A DNA stretch of 64,000 nucleotides from Aptenodytes patagonicus. Lineage: Eukaryota > Chordata > Aves > Sphenisciformes > Spheniscidae. Every line of letters begins with the position of its first letter. Position 1 is the first letter of the stretch. Below are positions 57,131 through 64,000 of this stretch, one piece after another. The position numbers and the translations under genes are program-made. The notes below the pieces were generated by a model. It did no database searches. It was not told the DNA's origin and saw only the letters and a program-made list of their open reading frames with translations. Location of the stretch: positions 55,332,151 to 55,396,150 of the forward strand of contig NC_134949.1 of NCBI RefSeq assembly GCF_965638725.1. The letters are read 5' to 3'.

Positions 57131-60100
57131 CTTCTCCCTTAAGCAGCGTATTCTGCTTGCCTCCATCCTTCCAAGACAAAGTTTCATCACTGTGTATGCA
57201 AGCCCAGCTTTTCAGAAGTGCCTGTCCCAGCCCTGCCATGCCCTGGTTCCGCCCCCTCCGTCAAAAGGAAGCACATGCAATGCTGGGAGCAAGAGCCAGA
57301 TTTTTCAGAAATGATAAGAAACCACAATTCCAGAGCAGTCTGTGGGAGCAGCAGCTGTGACCACCTCCAGCTGCCCACAGCAGGCAAAAAGCCTACAATC
57401 CTGGCGTGACAGGACAAGTTGCCTCCAGAGGCAGGTTTCACGGCTCCTAATGACAGCCATGTGGTCACCAGCAACAGAATAACTGAGGTGGGAAGGTCAG
57501 CATCACATGCCTAGAAATATTCCTGAGCACATGGAAAGAAAATGGCTTCCTTCCAGGCCAAGCCTTGCCCTCTGAAACAGGGACCCAGACCTCTGTGATG
57601 GCCACGCTAGTGATCACTATTGCATTTCAGCATCACATTTACCTCTAAGGACAGCGGTGGCTCATTATATTTCTGACCAGCACCTAACACGTTGGGGCCC
57701 TAGCTTCTCAGCATTGCCATAGAGCAGATAACAGTAATAATCATTAGTAATAAAATGGTTTGGTTTGTTTCCTCAAACTGTTAGAATAAGGTGTCAGTAA
57801 GAGTACTGAGCATTGTGCTTGTCTTTCATACCAGTGCAAATTTAATCCCAGTGCTACAAAGGTATTCCTTTGGGTATATGAAGCCTTAGGGACACTTTAG
57901 CTCCAGGCACAAGCAGCCATATTCCCCAACATATGTGTCTATTCCAGATGTCCTGGTGATTGTATCACACAAAGAACAATTCTAGCTCTTGATAAAAAAA
58001 AAAACAAGTCACTTATTCCCCAGAGCTATTAACCCGTTGTTCCCTCAGCAGTCTTCTCAGGGAAAAAGTCACAACATGTGAGTCAAACTGAGGTAGCATG
58101 TAGGCTGAATATGGCCCGGATACATGCAGACCATTATATTACATTATATTATATGGGGCAGCCTAGAAAGCTAAATTGACTCAGACAAGTCCCTATAAAA
58201 TGTGTCATGGCTTAAGTCACTCTTGTTCAGCAGTTTATTACTATCCTCTCAGCTAAGATGCACGAGCTGAACAGTGCCTGTAGTAGCATGAACTGAAACA
58301 GGACAGCATAAATCATATCCTGCAATAGTTAACTTTTAAAAAGGTGAATGGATGCCTTTAATCTCTCAGGGGTTGAGAACTAGAAAATTGATACAACTCT
58401 TTTATAATATATTCCTCCACCTCTTGAGTGCATGTACATACACATACATCTATTCTTCTCAGAATAAAGCTCACTTACTTTAAAAGTAAAAATTCAACAA
58501 CCAAACACGAACGGTTCCCAAATGATACTAATGTAGAAGAACATAGCCTCTCTAGTCTGCTCAGATTTGCAATACAAGAAAGAACATTGAGGCAGATGTT
58601 TCCAGGCAAGCAGGCATACAATATGAGTGGAACAGTACCTTGGTGTGATGCCAGAAGTTAAGGTAGCTGGACCCATTTGGATCCCGGAGACCCAATACAG
58701 TGTGAAACACCCAAGGCTATTGCACAGACAAAACAGTGAGCTCCCCCAGGAAAGGGATGTGTTACGGGGTGCAGGGAGCCGCTGGCCGTTATCAGAACAT
58801 ACAAGCAGACAGAATCCCATTGGGAAACAGGACACCTCCCTCACTTTTTTTTTTTTCTTTTAGGGAAAAGACACACCTGCTTCCTCTGTGCCAGGCCTTA
58901 AGTACCAGACCAGCAGCTCAATGAACTTTGTCCTATTTGTCATGACAGGGGCATTTACGACAATAAGTGTGGTTGCTAGCATTATAAAGCACTCAGTAAT
59001 GCAGTCAGATGAAAGCATATACAGGCCAAGCAAATGCAGAGATAACAAGTAAGTCTCTGTTCCAAGGTATTTAAAATGGAATTACAAATTATCCACCTTC
59101 CTGGAAACTAGGGGTCAGATTACAGCAATTTACTCTAAGTGGGCAGGGAGGATGCAAGAGATCTAAAGTTTTATTCTTCAGTGGTAGAAAAGTCACTAGG
59201 AGCCTGGGTGAACTGCTCTACAAACAAAATGCAGCCCACTGGCCACCGGCTAGACTGTTTGGACAAAATCAGTTGTGGAACCTACACAATGCTTCAGACA
59301 GCTTTAACTGTTGCTGTGTATGTTTAACACCACAGAAGAATAAAGTCCCCTTTTTGAATTGCTTTTAAAGTGGGTATTTGGAGACCTCAAAACTAGGAAG
59401 CCCTAAACGCAAATAACAATTGCCTTGTGGGAAGAAAGTCTGTAATCTTGAAGCCTGGCACTTACAAAAGCATGTAGGTGTCACAGGCTTCTTCACGGAC
59501 TCCCCTCACAAAGCCCCTTTCTGCCATGCCTGTACGGAGTATTTAGACAGAAGGTTGCATGGGTTGGATTTCAAAGCAAGGAATGCCAGAAGAGATCTTC
59601 CAGCTGTGAATGGCCTCCAGATGTGGGTTTTTCCTCTCCAGGCCTGGGGGAGGGGATAAGAATGCCTTACATTTGTCTCATAAAGTTAAATGGAAAAACA
59701 TTGTCTACTGAGGAGGGTGGGCAGGCAGAGAAGGTGGAGTCAGAAACTGGGCAGAACAGAACAGGGAAAAAAAGCAGAACCACAGCTGAAATGGTTCAGG
59801 ACACGTATCGTTTTAAAAGCTGTAGTCCCTGAGTAGAGGTTGGTCATGAAGACATGGCAGACATCAGTAATCAAGGCATTTGAACTGGAAAGGGCTGAAT
59901 AAACCAAAAGGTAGTTTTCTTTGCAGAAAGTATATTCTCCCCCTCCCAGAGCTGTGACAGGATCTTAGATTTGAAACACCCCTGGAGAGACTGTGGCCAG
60001 GACCGCTTTCTGGTTGAAACTGTGCTAAGCCACAACCGACATGTTTCTGTTGCCAGCACCCCACAGTCCTGGACTTGTAGCTAGTTATCTTTTCCTCTGC

Positions 60101-60930
60101 AGAGATTGTCCGTGGACAGTTTATACCTCCTTCCAGCTTATTCATGCAAAATTATTCTCCTCGATTGAAATTCGTCCCTGAGCAATGAATCTGTGCAAGC
60201 TGGAAAGACCAGCGTCCCTGGGGACAAATTTTACTCTCAGTTATTTCTGCAAATGTTCTACTCATGGTTGCAAATACGCAGAATCCAAATTTCATTGCTG
60301 ATATGGAACTTGGCATTTCCTGCTTGGACAGTTGTAACTGTTTGGATCAGACAGCCAGAGTATATTTACTGCTTGTCCAGCAAGGGAAGACTATGTCTCT
60401 CTTCTATCTCCTAAATGTCTAAGGACATCTACTGCCCTGGCAAAGCTAATAGGGAAAACAAAGCTTTTCTCATTTTAAAAAAAATGACCACAATCTTTGC
60501 TTACTTTCACTCAAAAGTCCCTATTTCTGGTTTATGACGTGGCCTAGCACAGAACATTAGGAATGTCCATAAGAGATGTCAGCCCTCCATCTGGAAGTTT
60601 GAGGTCTTCTCCAGCTCACTGCTTCACTTTCCACTTCTCCTGTAATATCTCACCAGCTGTCAGATAATAATTTGGGAAATGTCTGTAGCAAAAAAAAAAA
60701 AAAAAAAAGAGGTTTACTAACAATGTAAGATGACCTGTACTAGCCAAGACTGAAGAACCAGTATCTCTTCTTTAGCAGTCACCAGGTATTAAGGAAAGAA
60801 GTGTAAGAAACAGAGGAAGCTAAACTACATCCCATCGCCTTCCATCAGCCGGCTGTTTAGGACACTTCTGATGCAAAGGTAGCATTTGTGCTGCTGCATT
60901 GAACAGTCATCAAAGGAAATATGCTGCATA
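57131..60930. other. Intergenic, nothing recognised
   Basis: Unique sequence with A-rich runs (for example 60691-60709). No gene, RNA gene or confident transposon was recognised. Confidence 0.6.
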
Positions 60931-60939
60931 GATGTGCCC

Positions 60940-61790
60940 AATCCATTCATGCATCATCTTCCACAACAGTCTGTGGTAATGAGTTCCATTATTCCTTGAT
61001 GCCTGTGTGGAAAAGTCCATAGTTTGTTTGTTTTAAACTTGTTGCCTAATCATTTTTTCAGGTGCCATTATTTTTTGTGATGTGGAACTGCATGAATGTT
61101 AGTTCTCTGCTGACATTCTCCATCCCATTTGTGATTCCCTTTCAGGCATCCCTTTTCCAAGATTAGCGACCTATGCTTGCCCAGAAACTGTCTCCTACTT
61201 CTGATGACCGTTGATGTCCTCTCTATTCTTACTAGTGTTTCTCTGTGCTCTTCAAAGGAGTAATCAGAAGCACTCACAACTTTCAAACTTTCAGCAGACC
61301 ATGAAGTACACAGAGGCGTAATCATGTTCTTTGTTCCTTCTGTACTCATTCCTAACATTTCTGTTTGGCTTTTTGACCTCTCCAGAGCCTTTAGAGAGTG
61401 TTTTCAGCAGACTGCAATGAATCCAAGATCTCTTTCTCTGCTGGCAGCAGCTGACTTAGAGCCGTTCAGTGTGTAAACAGCCAGGCTGTTTTCTTCCTCG
61501 TGGAATTCCCTTGCATTTGATGCCACTGAATTTCATCTGCCAGGGAGTGCCCAGGCACTCGGTGCCAGGAGATTTTCTGCAACCCTTTGCAGTCAGCTTT
61601 AGATTGCCTCTCTGGAATAATTATGGGCCACAAGTAAACTGTTAACTTGCTGTTGACATTCCTCCAGATCATGACAAGTGTGTTGAATAGCACTAGTGTT
61701 AGCACAGAGACCTGTGAGGTCCTTCTGATGAGCTCTTTGTCGAGACTGACCATTTGAAGTGCTCAGGTTGATGCTTGTTTTCTTACTTGT
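60940..61790 (-). mobile_element. Ancient CR1 relic, antisense (about 0.85 kb)
   Basis: TTAAACTTGTTGCCTAATCA, CATCCCTTTTCCAAGATTAG, AATCCAAGATCTCTTTCTCT, CAGCAGCTGACTTAGAGCC, CACTGAATTTCATCTGCCAG, CTCCAGATCATGACAAGTGT and GTTGAATAGCACTAGTGTTA occur in the same order as in an older amniote CR1 subfamily read antisense (for example 'tccaagatctctttctt', 'attgaatttcatctgcca', 'ccagatcatttatgaatatgttgaatagcactgg'). Six or more ordered matches make the call firm despite high divergence. Confidence 0.82.
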
Positions 61791-64000
61791 GATCCCATTT
61801 GGCAGAGCTCTCCCTAGCCAGGGCTCACCTTTGAGAGTGGTCCAGTGCACAGGACTGCCTGGCACCAGCCTTTTACAGATGCAGTGTGCTCAAACAGCAG
61901 GTATGTGAGGACACTCTGCGATAACTAGACCTAATTGCTTTAATGGCCTGGACCTTAAATCTAGCAAATACAGGAATGGAACAAACTGGACACAGATGCT
62001 TGCTGGTTTCTATGTTGCCGAGTTCCAGGGGATGTGAGGGCTGCATAGGAAAAACAGAGTTACTGCATGGAAAAGGTTGGGGCTCTTCACATCAGCGGAG
62101 GATGCAGATCTGCACCAGCCCCCCTGCAACTCTTCCCTTCCGACTAACGACTTGGATCGTTCCTGATGTGTCCCTTCCCTTTCACTACAGCTGATGAAGG
62201 CAGGCAAGGATACCTTGGGCAAGCTTCCACCAGCTGTGAACAAGCCTGCACACAGAAGGATCCTCCTTGTGCCATCCATCAAGAGTGGGATGGATCAGAA
62301 AACAGATCAGTGGGCCAAGTGTGGGCACAGCACACCCTCCACTCTCCTCTGCCAAACCACAGGCTCTCTGAGCCAGGATCACTTAGAGGTTTGTCACCCC
62401 GATATCCTCTTCTGAAACACCCCAGCTCCTCCACATCCATCCTGCAGACTCCCTCAGCTGGGATTCTGACCTGCAAAATGTATCATCTGCTCCTGACTTT
62501 GCAGCTGTAAATAGCCTCACGGTCATGTGGCCTATGGTTTCAGGTGCCACAGTGTCTCCAAGGTGAGAGGGGCCACCTTGGGGGAAAGCAAATAAGAAAG
62601 TATCCCAGGCATGAAAATGCTTCTGTGGTTCTTGAGACAGGAATTTCTCTCACACCCATCCCCTCCCCTATATTTCTCCCCACTGCTAGGTGCAGCTGAA
62701 ACCCAGCAGCAGCAACAGTGGGCAAGTATAGTCACTCCACCATCTGGGTATCAATTACACCTGCAGGTGGAAACCAAGCAATCAAAAACAAGATGTCAGC
62801 TTTGCCAGAGGATTCTCCCCGACTCCCAGTTTGGGCCCGGTGCCAGTCCTCACCCTGTTGCATTTCAGCATCCCAACTCTACCCATGACAGACTGGCAGG
62901 TGTTTGTTCAGGCAGAGGCATTTCACTTCACATATCTTCAGCCTTCATGGAAGGCAGAGAAATTCCAGAGCTGCTTTCCTGAGCAGCACTGAGCAACCCA
63001 ACACCACTGACAGCTGGAACAGGCAGAAAACAACCACCTCTTTGTGTCTGGGTCAAACCCTCCCATTACTTGTTTCTGCCTGTTGACATTTCCCTAGACG
63101 GCAAAAGGATTTTTAAATTACAGTGACAAGCTGGCCTTTCTTGTATTAAGAACTCAGCTTTACAAATAGCACGTGGTACCCAGCAAGGTACCGACCGAGC
63201 AGCAGCCTAACTTCAGAGACTGCTCTCCTGGGAGAAGAAACCCCCACAGATCTCCTGTGACTCAGTGCCTCTCAGCTTGGTGACTCTCTCCAGGCATTTT
63301 GGGAGGGACACAGTGCATACTCGGTGACCTGCGCGGGTGAGCAGCATCAGCTGCTGCTGGGACAGACTCAGCTGCCAGCCAGCGCGGGGAGTGGGACAAC
63401 CAGCAGCTGCCGCTTGTGTGAGTGTTGGGTGGGATTGGTTTCCAGCAACGAGAAAGGCTGGGAATTCATGTCTCCAACGCACCCACATATCCTGCTCCCC
63501 CACAAGAGAACAGCAGAGACAGCAGTAAAACCCCTCTGAGAGATGGAGGTGCAGGTCAGCTACCAAAGACTTTGCAGCTTCCTTTTTCATTGCTGTTTCC
63601 TCCCTGCTTTCACTCTGCAATCACTTATTTTGGTAGTTGTGACATGCAGAGGTCTCTGTTAACTTTCAGAGCTCCATCATGCCCACTCTTTGGCCCACGG
63701 CATGGGTATCACCTCTACATTGAGCCATGAAGATGACAGCACTGGACTGGAACAAGCAGATGGGAGGCAGCACAAGGGACCTCCATAAGCAGCAGTGCAG
63801 CCCACAAGCATTTACTGCCTGGTCAGAGCTGGTCTGCCTGGCCACACTGCTGCTTCTGAGTGACATGGAGCCTGTCCTTGCCATGAAACTTGGAGGGGTC
63901 AAAGGAGATCGGTACGTTCCTTTCCCTCCACCCTGACCACTTTTCTTACAGAGAAAAGGACACCACAGCAAGCCAGATGGAGCTGCTGGTGATGCCTGCT
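61791..64000. other. Intergenic right edge
   Basis: Unique sequence, moderately GC-rich after 62 kb. Frames of up to 135 codons on both strands lack domains and splice context. EMP1, the next gene in human, was looked for by its four-pass hydrophobic pattern and not found. Confidence 0.55.

Noticed and set aside
61068-61865. Minus-strand frames of 88-96 codons
   Set aside because: They fall within the ancient CR1 relic and are interrupted; not independent genes.

Overview
This is a vertebrate nuclear genome window, most likely from a bird. It contains two multi-exon genes with canonical GT/AG splice sites, a CpG-island promoter, and many CR1 LINE fragments. One CR1 3' end (about 25.6 kb) is avian-type, and there are a few MIR-like SINE relics. 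The gene order FAM234B (+) then GSG1 (-) is the one I recall from human 12p13.1, so this is a conserved synteny block. There are no bacterial, plasmid, viral or CRISPR features. The species cannot be named from the sequence alone.

Layout. 1-9.18 kb: gene-poor upstream flank with no exon I can support. 9.19-9.37 kb: MIR-like relic. 9.74-10.62 kb: CpG island with ZNF143/THAP11-type and NRF1-type sites just before the FAM234B start codon. 10.157-30.583 kb: FAM234B coding region in 12 exons; the joined frame is 1,887 nt and encodes 628 residues. 30.58-about 33.1 kb: its 3' UTR, with an AT hairpin, a decayed second copy of part of the last exon, Pumilio-type motifs and two AATAAA signals. 33.927-41.416 kb: GSG1 coding region on the minus strand in 5 exons; 948 nt, 315 residues, converging tail to tail on FAM234B. 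About 43.59 kb: candidate untranslated first exon of GSG1. 43.7-64 kb: intergenic desert with at least five ancient CR1 relics and one isolated GC-rich block (49.97-50.61 kb) carrying an ISRE-like site.

FAM234B is predicted to be a single-pass type II membrane protein with an acidic cytoplasmic tail and a repeat-rich ectodomain. GSG1 is a claudin-like four-pass protein. Nothing suggests they share a pathway; they are neighbours by ancestral synteny. I found no convincing new biological system. The most noteworthy items are the duplicated last-exon fragment, the apparent lack of a private poly(A) signal for GSG1, and the isolated GC-rich block. Exon boundaries were set by hand from splice consensus, reading-frame continuity and remembered human orthologue sequence; no alignment was run.
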